DNA of 64,000 nt from Ascochyta rabiei (taxonomy: Eukaryota; Ascomycota; Dothideomycetes; Pleosporales; Didymellaceae), in contig NC_082405.1 in NCBI RefSeq assembly GCF_004011695.2, forward strand, positions 2,541,001-2,605,000. Direction: 5' to 3'. The position numbers and the translations under genes were made by a program. This document shows positions 44,120-56,600 of the stretch, one piece after another. The number at the start of each line of letters is the position of its first letter. Within the stretch, counting starts at the first letter, position 1. The notes beneath the pieces were generated by a model that did no database searches, was not told the origin of the DNA, and saw nothing but the letters and a program-made list of their open reading frames with translations.

Positions 44120-44569
44120 ATGAAACTCTGGGTGTTCCTGGCGGCAGCTTATCTACATGAAGTCTATTCATGGACCCTGTACGTAATGATCTTCGCCCAG
44201 CTCTCCTGCTGGCCCTTCGTCCTCTTCGTTGCCCAGCTGACTAGAATCCTGACCAGTGACCGCTATGACGCCCCAACCTGCAAAGGTGAGCGCTCCATCG
44301 CATCGTCCATTGGAACTTCTCCACGAGCACCGTATTGCCTCGTCGGCGCCGGCCAATCTTTCTACCTACGCGACATGCCTTCGAATATCATGGTGGTATC
44401 TTGGTCGGGCCCAAATTGCACCGGGTCATCTACGCAGTTTAAGAGCGTGACACACAGCTGCTTCAAAAGCACGTACGAAAGCATAGGCTTCGGGCCCCGA
44501 TGCGAGCGAGGGGCAAGGAAGGAATTTGGGCTGGCGTGTGATGGGCTAAGGCCTCCTTGGACGGCATAA
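44120..44569 (+). CDS. Small secreted cysteine-containing protein
   Basis: 149 aa as an unspliced frame from ATG 44120. Hydrophobic N-terminus (MKLWVFLAAAYLHEVYSW) suits a signal peptide. The C-terminal half has the pattern YCLVGAGQSFYLRDMPSNIM, VVSWSGPNCTGSSTQFKS, CFKSTYESIGFG, with paired cysteines. It resembles short fungal secreted proteins with a beta-sandwich-like repeat (SWSG-x-NC-xGSS). The stretch from GTACGT (44178) to an AG at about 44243 or 44259 could be an intron removing the odd hydrophobic segment after the signal peptide; if so the mature protein is shorter. A CT repeat lies just upstream. Role unknown; a secreted, possibly host-facing protein is inference. Confidence 0.55.
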   Translation: MKLWVFLAAAYLHEVYSWTLYVMIFAQLSCWPFVLFVAQLTRILTSDRYDAPTCKGERSIASSIGTSPRAPYCLVGAGQSFYLRDMPSNIMVVSWSGPNCTGSSTQFKSVTHSCFKSTYESIGFGPRCERGARKEFGLACDGLRPPWTA

Positions 44570-44900
44570 AGGATAAAATCGCAGTCCGAGGTTTTCCTTG
44601 GAGCTGTAGGGATGCATTTAAGGTGTGTGCAGGTATACGAAGATTTAAATTAAAGGCTTACGTGCACATCCTGAGCTCTGAGCAAGACATGTCTAATAGA
44701 ATAAGGACCAGAACTCCCACCAAAACAAGGAAGAAAATAATGAAGTGACTACCGGTAGTTCCTCGCTTTTTTCATAACGCCTGTGTTCTTCAAGAGTCCA
44801 ACCTTGTCTGCAGTAATACTTGCCGGAAGTAAGCTTGCTCCACTGGATCCTCTACAACCGTTGAAAGCTCTCCTCCGAGCCGATATAGGAAAACGGCTTC
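44570..44900. other. Intergenic
   Basis: Between convergent genes. Nothing recognised. Confidence 0.5.
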
Positions 44901-47900
44901 CTATGCTTTCTCCTTTTTGGCAAGATAGTAGGTGAGCAGGTTGAGTTGCTGTTCTTTGGCGCCAGCAACTGCCTCCCAAAATGCCTTAGGCTCGCCGCCC
45001 GGTCCAACAATCCGTTCATGCAGTGCGACACAAAAATCGATGTTCGCCTTCCTAATGTCTGCATCCTGATCCTCCATACATCTGACGGCGAGTTTACCCA
45101 AGCGATGAGTCTGCTCTTGCGAGAGTACAACATTCTTTGCGCTCGTGACTTCCACGAGGCTTGCTAGAGTGCGCAGCGACATAGTCATGGTGCGAGTACT
45201 GCTAGTAGTGGGTGCGGACGGAGATAGGGACTTGGAATTTGGAGAATTGGTAGGCGTTGAGGCAGGCATGTCTTCGATGAGGGCAAGAACCGCATTTAAA
45301 CAGTCCGATACTTGGCCATAGCGGACGATCTCGTTGGCAGTCGCTTCCATATCGCCTGCGATGTGCGAGGTATTTTCATGCTGTGCCTTGGCCTGCAATA
45401 TGGTACAGAGGACGCGGGCGAAGTACTTGGCTGTTTCTTTACGGTACAGAGATAGCATCGCACGAATAGTTGCAAGAGCCTGGCTCTTGCAAGAGCTGGC
45501 CTTCATTGTGGGCAGCTTCAGCTCCTCAGAAGATGTTTGGAAATAGTCGAGGCATGCGAGGAGTAGCCTGCCAAAGACCTCGTCATTTGGGCCCCAGATC
45601 TCCTGGTTTGATTTTATCGCATCCTGGATCTTTCGGAACATACCAGCGTCGACTGTACGTCCTTCAATCTTCTTGATGGCACTGGCGAGCAATTGTCTGT
45701 TCTTAAGTGTCTCAGGACTGTTGGCATCGTTGTTTTCGGTGTGCATGACGCTTCCGGTGCTGGTCGTCTTAAGGTGGCCTTGATGGTATTCCTCGGTCTC
45801 TTGGCCCATTATGACATCGTTTCCGTTACTGTCTATGCTCGGTTGTCGCTCGTTGCTCCTCTCGTTGATCGGAAGCTCTCCTAGCACTGGCGTATCGACC
45901 TCCTGACCTGCAGTTGATGGCTCGTCACCAACGAAAGGGTCTTCGTACACCTCAACCTCCTCTTGTGTAGACCGGTCAGGAGACCTCATCCGCGGACTCT
46001 GTACTGGCAAAAGATCGGGGCTCTTCATCAGCGCTGCTTGCTGGCCCGGTGCGGGCAATCGACCTCCAGAACTTGTCGGCTTGGGAGGTGTATTATGCAC
46101 CCTTTGTGATATTGGGTGCGCAAGGCTTGGGATGTTGATCATTGTGAAGTTGTCTTCGTCCGTGTCAAGTGCATTGCTGTCAACAGAAGCACGCTTGTCC
46201 ATGCCGTTCCTTTGCCGGAAGGGCATCGTCCCGTCGTGATGGCTTTGCGATCGGATGAATGGCTTCACCGCCGTGAGATCTTCGTCTTTGTGCGGACTGC
46301 CTGCCGGACTCCCTCTTTGAGATCCTATACTCGGGGTTTTACGATGTGTCGATGCCGTAGCTTGGCCAACCCTGGACTTGCTCCGAACCGGGCTGACTGC
46401 AGGGCTGTTTTGATGATGGGACCGTGGACGAATTGCGCTTGAGGTTGTAGGACCGACAGACTTCTTCAAAGACTTGACGGCTGGCGTCTTCTCGGGAGTT
46501 GTGGTTGTCGAAGGAGTGATCTTGTTTTGTCGTACAGAGTATGGGTCCGCCGTCTTTGGTCTGTTCAGCTCGGGTCGACGAATCGGGCGACGTACGGTGC
46601 CACCCATTAGGGAGCCAGTTCCAGTCGAACTCTTCAAGGCCGATTTGGTGGATTCTCCAGACATGGCGGAGGGGGGTCGAGCCGGTCCGCTAGATGCTGT
46701 TGAAGCATTGGACATGATTCTTCCACCTGCGCCTAGAGACTTTGTTGAGATTGACCTTGGGGGAGAGTAGCTCGCTGCAGCGGAGCTGGGTCGATCAGCG
46801 GCACCTTTAGAGGCTGCTAATTTTGCCCGTCTCTGCTCTGCAATCTTCTCTTTCAAGCTCGTCCTCGCAGCGCTCGGTCCAACAGACTTTGAAAACAAGG
46901 GCACTGCACCGGTTCGCGATGATGCAAGCGAGGCGTTGGGATTGTTGGGGTCCTTGTCGAGACCAGTCTTCTCTCGCTTCTCGAGGGTCTCGTACATGCT
47001 ATCGTCCCAGTCAGCAGCGATCACATCCATGTTCAGGCACGCGCAGACTTACGCTTCAGCTTTCTGAGGCCACACCAAAGCGAACGTCCAGTATGTGCTT
47101 CGGTAGGCCTCGCGCACCTTGGGGTTGGCGTCTGCCAACCCCTTCTTCAATATCTTGTCAAAGCTGTCCAGTCCTCCAGAATGTTCAATTTGCGACTTGT
47201 GCTTCCGGATCAGTGTCTTTACCCAGTTGGCGGAGAAGGTACGGGGCTGGACGTTCTTGTCCTGTGAGGCAAACTGAACGTGCTGCAGGATGCGGTTGTT
47301 GTACGATACATTTGAGAGAAGCGCATCCACAGTCACGTTTCCATTCTGTGCTGCGATGTTTTTGGTAGCGGCGCACATCTTGATGAAGCTCTGGAGCAGA
47401 ATCTCCACCCAGGGATCGATAGCTGGGCCTAGCGTCTTCGCAAGCTCCTGCACCAAGTGACAGCCGTTGGTGGACATTGTCGTTCGCAGCGTGTTGGCCA
47501 CTTTGAGAATGCCGTCCAGCAGTGATTTGATGCCTGCCATGAAAACGGCGTGGAATTCGGTGGGTGCGTTGCCCATGAGAATGCGTCTTAGTTTGGTTGT
47601 GTTCTTGTCACGTCCTATCCAGTTCTGCTCGTTTTCCCGGCCCTCGAATGGTGGCGCCATGTCGCGGAAGATGTCCTCGAGCTCGCGCTGGGTGTAGACT
47701 TGTATGGGGTCCATGGGGACGGCCTCGGTGGGAGGGGCCTGTTCGGTGGGTAAGCTGTCTGCAAAGCCTGTGTCGGGCTGCAGCGCCTTCGCTCGTGAGG
47801 TTGGCAGGGCGCGCTCGCGCTGAGGCTCGCGCACTGGTGCCGGGACGGGCTCATGGTGTTCGTCGTCCATGGCGGGGTCGTCGAGCTGGGCGGTGATGAA

Positions 47901-48639
47901 GGTGACGGTCGCTTTGCGCACGTTGTAGACAGCGAGCTGCTTCTTCAGATTCGCGAGGGCGCTGTTCGGGACGGACCTGTTGCACTGTCAGCACTTGAGC
48001 GTTGCTGTCGCCCAGTCGGTGGGCGGTCGCTCGGTGGGCAGTTGGTCGGAGGGGGACGCACTGGAACAGCGAGACAATGGCATTCTTGGCAACGTTGCGC
48101 ACCTCGGGGTCGGCGTCTTCCAGGTTGGCGACCAGGGGGTTGACATAGTTCTTGAAGGGCAGGCTGTGGTTCTTGTTCATCTTGACGACCCACGTCATGG
48201 CCGCGTCCTTTGCGCGCGGGTTGGTGCCGGTCATGGCGCTGTGGATGCCGGCGTCGATGTCGACGTGGCACCAGCTGTAGAGCTCGACGAGCAGCACCGA
48301 GGCGGCGCTGCGGTGAGCTTCGCGCGCATCGCCTAGGCGGTCCAGCAACACGGGACATAGCTGCGAGGAGTGCGCGGTGACGACGTGCGTCTCCTTCTGC
48401 AGCACCAGCCGCTTAACCAGGTGGCTGAGCGTCGAGAAGCCCGCGGTGACGAGCTGGGCCGACGTCTGGGCCGTCATGGCGAGCCGGATGCATTCGAGAA
48501 TGTCGGCCTGGCAGCTCTCGGGCACGCGCTGGTGCTTGATGCTGGACTTGAGGCTGCCGAACAGGTTCAGGCGCTGGTCGACGTTGGTCGAGGCCTGCTT
48601 CTTCAGCGCCGCGAGCAGGGCGGCCGTTTGCTCCTCCAT
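44901..48639 (-). CDS. STU1: CLASP-family microtubule-associated protein Stu1
   Basis: Exons 48639-48062, 47976-47053 and 46998-44901; introns 85 nt (GTGCGT ... CAACAG) and 54 nt (GTAAGT, CTGAC, GATAG); 3600 nt, 1199 aa. ATG 48639-48637; the frame upstream has no other ATG, only a Thr-rich run from a GGT repeat. N-terminus MEEQTAALLAALKKQ, then LFGSLKSSIKHQRVPE and GFSTLSHLVKRLVLQKE mark the first TOG-like CLASP_N repeat. Exon 2 holds the second TOG region (VTVDALLSNVSYNNRILQHV, PKVREAYRSTYWTFALVWP). Then MYETLEKREKTGLDKDPNNP, a long Ser/Pro/basic linker with SR-rich stretches that bind microtubules, and a C-terminal helical domain. Stu1 stabilises interpolar spindle microtubules. Splices reconstruct the family motifs. 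Confidence 0.9.
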
Positions 48640-49573
48640 GGCGGTGGGCAGAGCCGGGGGCGCGGTGGTGGTGGTAGTGGTGGTGGTGGGAGCTGTGGCA
48701 GGCAAGGCAGCCTCAGCGGGGCATTCTCTGAGGTCGACCGGCTACTGGACTGTGTTTACAACAAACACCGCAACACTAATGTCAGCCGCTAGCCGCCAGC
48801 CGCCAGCCGCCAGCGAACGCACCCCTGCGCGTCTCCACCCCACCCTGCCGCCACCGCCTACCTAGCGGCTCATCATCACCTACGCAACCGTCTGTGCCCA
48901 CTGCAACATGCCCCTCTCGTCCCCAGCATGGTTCGCCGTCTGCCGTAGGTCTTCGTCACGTGTAGCTACCTCCAGATCCTCACAATGGGCACTATGCAGC
49001 TGCGGTGAGAGGACGCGTTGCAGGCTTCTCTGTTTGCCCGTCTCCGCGCAATAACGACAACATCAATAACAGCAATGACATCATCATCAACAGCATCATC
49101 ATCATCATCATCATCAACAGCATCATCATCATCATCATCAACATCAACACCAACCTCAACATCAACACCAACCTCAACATCAACACCAACATCAACATCA
49201 ACACCAACATCAACATCAACACCAACATCAACATCAACACCAACATCAACATCAACACCAACATCAACATCAACATCAACATCAACATCAACATCAACAT
49301 CAACAACACAGCCAAAAAAAACAAACCCGTGCGCGTCTGAGACACGTCGCCTGAAACACGGCACGAATAACATGCATGATCCGGACGCCTTGTGCAACCC
49401 CACTCCCGCATTCGGACTCAACAAAGAACCATGTGATGAGCGCAGGCCCGGAGCTGTCGTCCAAGACAGCAGTTTCACGCAAATGCACACATCTCATACA
49501 CATCTAGACCTCAGACTGAACGAGTGACGGGGTTTCATTTCAGATCGCGGTACACGCAGCACGCCTTTCTTGC
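48640..49573. other. Intergenic with trinucleotide-derived minisatellite
   Basis: 5' flank of STU1 (includes a GGT run at 48665-48690) and 3' flank of thi4. Long open frames here on both strands come only from the repeat at 49077-49306. Confidence 0.6.
49077..49306. repeat. Minisatellite built from ATC/AAC triplets, with an 18-bp higher-order unit
   Basis: Starts as (ATC)n blocks separated by AACAGC, then passes into about seven copies of an 18-bp unit (CAACATCAACACCAACAT, early copies CAACCT), then (ATCAAC)n to about 49306. The whole tract is made of codon-like triplets, so all three frames of each strand stay open. Confidence 0.9.
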
Positions 49574-50684
<1,111 letters not shown>

Positions 50685-50713
50685 ATCGTAAGCGATTTAG
50701 AACGAATCGAAAC

Positions 50714-50921
50714 CTGCGACAGGTTAAGTCTGATCACAAGGAGGGGCAAGCATGAGTCCTTTCGCTGGTATTATCCAGATCAAGTTGAAACCGTATAATC
50801 TCAGAACGAGTCCAGGGCCTCTGCTTTTCCATCTCGTCATCCTCGTAGGGTGTGACGAAAGCAGCAGAAGGCACCTGGGAACGAACACCGGTTCATGCAG
50901 TATACTTATCGTTCAGTATAC
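50714..50921 (-). other. Predicted riboswitch-controlled intron in thi4 leader
   Basis: Leader intron containing the whole TPP aptamer. Donor candidates are GTATACTGAA at 50921, GTATACTGCA at 50905 and GTACTT at 50957. Branch-like CTTAAC and acceptor CGCAG end at 50714. Duplicated GTATACTG donors next to P1 suggest alternative donor choice when TPP is bound, as known for Neurospora and Aspergillus thiamine genes. Splicing itself is inferred. Confidence 0.6.
50750..50898 (-). promoter_or_regulatory. TPP riboswitch (THI element) in the thi4 leader
   Basis: On the minus strand the two invariant TPP-aptamer segments are present: CTGAGA (50804-50799) and CTTGATCTGGATAATACCAG (50784-50765), the latter followed by CGAAAGGA. 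Closing stem P1 is formed by GCATGA (50898-50893) and TCATGC (50755-50750). The long variable P3 arm between them contains TTCTGCT...AGCAGA-type pairing and TCGTCA/TGACGA, as in other filamentous fungi. In fungi this aptamer controls splicing of a leader intron. Here three candidate donors lie upstream (minus-strand G at 50957, 50921, 50905) and an acceptor (CTTAAC then TCGCAG) ends at 50714, 30 nt before the ATG. Confidence 0.95.
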
Positions 50922-53033
50922 TTTGCAATGAAAGTACCTTGATGTAGGGAGGATAACGCCGGCTGACGGACCGCATGTTGCATGGCGGCTGCCATACTTG
51001 TGTTGGGTCTCTGTATCACAGTCAGCGGTTCTCCTACACTCTGTGGATGAAGTGGACAAGTACGAATAGTCTAGATGGATGAGAGAGACTTGAGAATCAA
51101 CGAGAGGCCAAAGCGGAGTGAGTAACGAGCCGATTAAATAGTAGTTCTTGCCCCACGTCGATGATTCACCATGCTCAACCGTGCAAGCGGGGTAGGTATC
51201 TGCAGTTGCGCGGTTTGATCTGGATGGCCCCACCATGTTCCGTCTCAGGCAGCGTCCCATTCGAGGACTGGCTGCACGCTGATGTAGGGAGACGCGGAAT
51301 GGGCATGCTAGCTGCACAGCTTGGGGCCCTTGTTCCGTCCAATACAGAAGGCCGGAAGAGTCATCGTTCAGTAGTGCATTGGAAACGGCCGTCCACCCGC
51401 CTCACCATCTACTTCACAGCTTCCGTTCGTATCAGCAATCGTGAAGCGGTGTTGAGTTGTGTTCAGTTTAGGTTCAAGAAAGAGCAGAGGGGAAAAGGCG
51501 GGTCACGAAGGATGTGTAATCACACTCGTGGTTGGCATGACTGGTAGAAGCAACGTACTTTATACAGCAACAGTACGAAAAGACCCAGTAGGACGCAGGT
51601 GGGGAACGAGGGGTTGATGTGCCCCAAGGGTTGCCTTTGTGGCAGCTTGAGACGTTGCTTGCTCGTGGAACGACATCGTTAAGAGCATCTTATCAAGAGA
51701 TGATGATAGCCAGTGAGTGGTCTCGACCAGACTGGCACGATCACGCATCGGAGCTGATAGAAGCACAGCTCAAGGCTGCATACTAAACGGCTGCATAATC
51801 TGCTTTGTGCACGTAGATTGGTTCCCACCCAGCTGTTGCAACGGCCTTGGTTTGATCGCACAATGGATAACGGACATCACAAGTCATTGCTGAAACCTAT
51901 TCATGGCCCTCATGTCTGCTTGGGCACGTGTGCTTGTGCCTAGGCGGAAGCAACAGGCCGGTAGACACCTCAGCTTCATTAAATTGTTTTGTACGTGTGT
52001 CGGTGACGGCTTGGGGAAGGTCAGCACTCGTGCAAAGTGCCGTGGCACCATGCTTTGTATACCCCAGGCAGGATTGTGTGTGTGTTGGAAAATGAGTGTC
52101 GACGGTTGCGGTCGTACTGTGCGCTCGATGCTCCCATGGTCCGTACTGATGTGTGGTGGGGGTAGCTTCTCCGCGCGTAGCAAGCCCCGACGGCATGGAT
52201 CCTTGCAGGCGGTGTTCGGTACGATGACACACGTCCGTGGTCCTTGACCGTTCCCGCTCATCTGAAGGCTGTGGTTTGATGAGGTGATGACCAAGCTTGG
52301 AGCTGAAACGAACATGTCCCAGATGGGAGCACAATGTTGGAACACAATCAGCTGAGCTTTGGGTGTCTATTTGGGCATTCTGACGGGTGCAAAAAGCACC
52401 AAGCTTCCTGCAAGAATACGAATGGTAGCTAATGGCAGCGGCTGCGAAGCTTACAACATAGCCTCTGTTGTCTCTGGATGAACGTTCCATGTCAAACGGA
52501 CGGCGGACACTAAAGGCAGCGTCGTAACAGGGTCTGAAACATGCCTTGATTGCGCGCGGGCCGTGCTGCTGTCAGGTCGATGCATTGATGTATCTGACGG
52601 TGATGATGGGCATGTGGTCAGCAAGGTGGGCGTGTACCTGCATACTGCATCGTGTTGGTGGCTGAGGTTGTAAAGACCTGGGGTTTACCGATCTGGCTTT
52701 GTCTTGTCGGGTGTTCCAGAGCATGGCAAAGGGAAGTCGACCAACCCTGGAATGCCACGAATCGCACACGACTGCAAAGCATGATGGGCGTCACCGCGAG
52801 TCACCCAAGGCCACGATGCTTGAGGATCAAGGTCAGGCTTGAACGGATGCGGCTAACGACTAACGATGTGGGGATCGACTAAGGATTCACAAGCCAAGCA
52901 ACCTGAAACACTGCCCGGGAAAAGGCTTGACGCGGAAGGCGTGCTGGTCCTGCGGCTGATGTTGCGCAGTGGTGGTGAGAGGCGCGAGCAGTGTGCCAAC
53001 GCTCTTGTCTGCCAGAACCTCTCTCTACTGCCA

Positions 53034-53090
53034 CGCAAGCCCAAGCCCAAGCCCAAGCCCAAGCCGAAGCCGAAGCCGAAGCCTGGGCCT
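53034..53090. repeat. Tandem hexamer repeat (AAGCCC / AAGCCG)n
   Basis: About eight copies; the first are AAGCCC, the later ones AAGCCG, showing spread of a variant unit. Confidence 0.85.
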
Positions 53091-53504
53091 GTTCGTGTTG
53101 AAGCCTGTTGGAGCCTTCAGCTCTGAGCTGCCGTCCACACTTGAGCCGCGTCCAAGGCTGGCCCACGAAAGCGCCAAGTCTGTGCATCCGCGATTAGCAG
53201 TGCGACTGTGAGATCCCAGGGTCTATTAGCTCGTGGTCAGAGCGGGCGCTCTCCTCAACCCACGACATAGCGACAGCAACTAGCGACGACCTCAGCTGCC
53301 GCAGAGACCTCACGTCCCCCGCTGGCTCTCGCTGCCACCGTTGTTGCTGCTGTTGCGTGTGAATTGCTGCTGACGCCATGCTCATCTGCTGGTAGCGCCT
53401 CTCCTCCGTCTGTCACTCCCACTTCTGCCTGCTCGCCGCCGCGCACGCAGCTGAGCCCGTTCGCTGCTCGACCCAGCGACAGCGAATTCACCGCCAAACG
53501 ACTG

Positions 53505-53610
53505 CGCCCACGCCCACACCCACGGCCACGACCACGGCCACGACCACGGCCACAGCCACAGCCACGATCACCACGGCCACGACCACCACGGCCACGACCA
53601 CGACGTCCCG
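53505..53610. repeat. Tandem (CCACGG/CCACGA)n repeat in leader of LIM-RhoGAP gene
   Basis: Imperfect 6-bp repeat ending about 70 bp before the start codon. Open frames through it on both strands are repeat artefacts (RPRPRP, GRGRGRG). Confidence 0.75.
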
Positions 53611-53676
53611 CCTGTTCGCTCGTGCCACCGCCTCTCCTCTGCCCAGCTGCGCTCCCACCCTCCGCGACCGCCCCCC

Positions 53677-56600
53677 ATGGACTCTCCTGGCGGCTACCCG
53701 GAGTCGCTGCTTGACCAGGACGGCGATCAGGACGATGTAGTCTATCCGTGCAAGGGTTGCGGAGAGGTATTTGCACGCGCATCCATTCCTGCCACCCTCT
53801 GCTAACGCACCTCGCAGATTCTCGAGGAAGGCAAGGCCTTCGAACTTGGTACGCCTCCCCCCCATCCTCCATGGGCCCTCGTGCCTTCCACCACACCCAC
53901 TCCACGCGGTGCGAACCACGCACTAACATTGCACAGCGGGCAACAGATGGCACATCGACTGCTTCCGTTGCAACACCTGTGGTACGCTCCTCGACTCGGA
54001 TGCCAACCTGCTGCTTCTCGGCGACGGATCCCTGATCTGCAACGATTGCACGTACAGCTGCAACCACTGCGGCAACAAGATCGAGGACCTGGCCATCTTG
54101 ACCGGTGACCAGGCCTTCTGCGCAAACTGTTTCCGATGCAGGAACTGCAAGCGCAAGATCGAGAACCTGCGCTATGCTCGCACATCGCAGGGAATCTTCT
54201 GCATGGCCTGCCACGAATCACTGATGGCACGACGACGAAAGAAATCCAAAAAACCTCCCGTACCCGCAGCACCCAAAGTCGACAAGTCTCTCCCAGCGCT
54301 CCCGCCGCAGTTCGAAGACCAGCAATCACAACGTGGCGCATTCACTCCAGACGTGGAAACGCCGTCTGAAGTCTTCTCCGAACCCACAACCGCTGAGGCT
54401 TCTCCAAGACCTCCTCAGCCTAGAAGGGGCGACTCTTCTTCAAACTTCAGGCGCGATGCTTCCCCGGCGGCAGCCGATCTTTCGCGCAGAGGTGCGTCCT
54501 TGTCTCCATCCACAACACTGCTCCTGCGCACGTCATGCTGATCATTGCTATCGTGTAGACAATATCTTGCTCCCAGCGACAACATACAACAAAGACCACA
54601 AGCATAGCGAGTCCGACGCCGGTGACGACGGTATTCTCCTTCCATTCGCACTCGACCCCAACCCTGCACCCGGCCCCTCTCCCCTAAGCCGAGCGAGTCG
54701 GCAGTTCCCTGATCGATCAATGGGTTCTGCCTCAACAACTGGTGAAGGAAAGAGTAGCCGCAACGACTACTTCAACAGACCTACGGCGGATCCTCGCGAC
54801 AAGCTGAAGGAGAACAACTCGAGGTCGGGTTCGGCTGAGCGACCGGCACCAGCAAGTCCGCATATCGCGTTCCAGGAAAAGGGAAGACAGCCATCTGACC
54901 ACATCGTGAGCACGCTCAGGAAGCAGAGGGACGTTTCCAGCGAGTCTCCATCATCCAACGAGCGATCCCGCAGCCAGCATGCCTCCCCAGCACCCTCTTC
55001 GGCAACGGATGCCTTCAAATTACAAGAGGTCCCAAAGAACAAGAAGGCGGATGCCAGAAACAGGGACTCGGAGAGTAGTGATTCATCGCCACGCCAAGGC
55101 TCTCCCGGTGCTGAGATGTCTTCAAGACTGAGCAGGCCAATGATGGAGCCTACCTTCACGTCCACACCTCCTGTCGGAATACAAGACTCGCCCGAGACAG
55201 TGTCTGGATCTTCTTTCAGCTCGACCCAGCGCGTTGAGCGCCCAGCCCGTGGAGATTCTCTAAGACCCACAAGCTCTGTCCAGTTTGGTGACAGACCTGC
55301 TCATTCGCCAACAACCCCGACTGTGGAGCACCCTCAACGAACCTCATCGACACACGGAGCACACGCCCATTTGAGTGCAGGTCTTGGTATCAGTAGCCCT
55401 GTGGAATCCTCGAGAACCTTTTCTGACGTCCCTGTACCTCCGGCCCGTTCTGCTGGCAGACCAGCGCCTCCAGCTGCAGACACATTCACCTCGCCTCGCG
55501 CCCCACCTCAGCCACCCAGCACTCACAAAACCAGCGAGTCGATAAGCAGCCTTCCTAGTGAGAGTTCACGAGATGCGTACGCACCTGGCAGCGGCCTGCC
55601 CCGCTATAGTGCACAGGGCGACTTTTCTATGGATGAAGATTTTGCACGTCTTCTCGGTGGTCAAGACAAAGAAGACAAGGACAGTGGTGTCTTCCGCCGC
55701 GTCTCGAACGCAGTTCATAAACATGGACGCAGCCTCAGCGAGCGCGGCTCCGTGACCTCGAGAGGTCATAAAAAGTGGCCCACAAACGGCTCTGTTGACA
55801 TCAGCAGTCCTACAATCGCTTCGCCAGACTCCAAAGAGGAGAGTGCCAGTCTTCGCAATGAATTGCGCCGAGCCCAACAACGCATTGCAGAGTTAGAAGC
55901 TGAGAAGAATGGCTTACAAGAGTCTATGCACAGCGCAGCAGATATCAGACAAGCAAACACCGTGCTTCGCGAAAAGCGCAATACAATGGCAGTGCTTGAT
56001 ACACAACGCGAGATGGTCATTCGCGAACTTGAGATTATGACTGAGCATCTCAAACACGCCAAAGAAAGCAATGGGTCCATGGATATCAACCAACTCAAGT
56101 CAGACATCCTCAAGGACTTTGCCAACTCCCTGCACAAGCTAAAAGATCAGTTGGGTGGGCAGATCGAAGACCTCATCTCTAAAAGGGCTGAGCTTACAGA
56201 GGAAATCTCCAACCTGATTCAAATGAAGGATAAGGGCTTCCAGGAGTACGAATCGCTCACAGCGCAGAACGCCAAACTCTCTGCTATGAACCGGGAGCTT
56301 GTTGAAAACATCCAAAAGACAATGAACAACAAGAAGGGGGCGCCCCCCTTCGATGTCGCGGCGAATGGGCTGGGGATTTACAATACTCAGCACAAAGGCG
56401 GCAAGTCAGAGCTTTCACTTGACGCTCATAGTCTGCCGCACGAACCCTCATTCCCACACATACACGAGGGGGATAGCGAAGCAACCCTTGCGCAGCCCCA
56501 GGTTGTGAACATCCGCAAGAGTGGAAAGGCGACCAAGTTTTCCAAACTCAAGAAAGGTGGCCAAGCTTTCACCACCAACGTGACCAAGGGCTTCAAGGGT

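Larger units (their letters stand above)
50958..53676. other. Long intergenic region, no supported gene
   Basis: Upstream sequence of thi4 and of the LIM-RhoGAP gene. Open frames on both strands are short, overlapping and without family resemblance. Two tandem repeats are present (53034-53090, and CCACGG-type at 53505-53610). Confidence 0.5.

Noticed and set aside
48966..49527. Open frames with VDVDVD, LMLMLM or NINTNI repeats
   Set aside because: Produced entirely by the ATC/AAC minisatellite, on both strands.
53255..54214. Minus-strand frame of 319 codons over the LIM exons
   Set aside because: Antisense of a CCACGG repeat and LIM coding exons; the plus-strand LIM cysteines are decisive.
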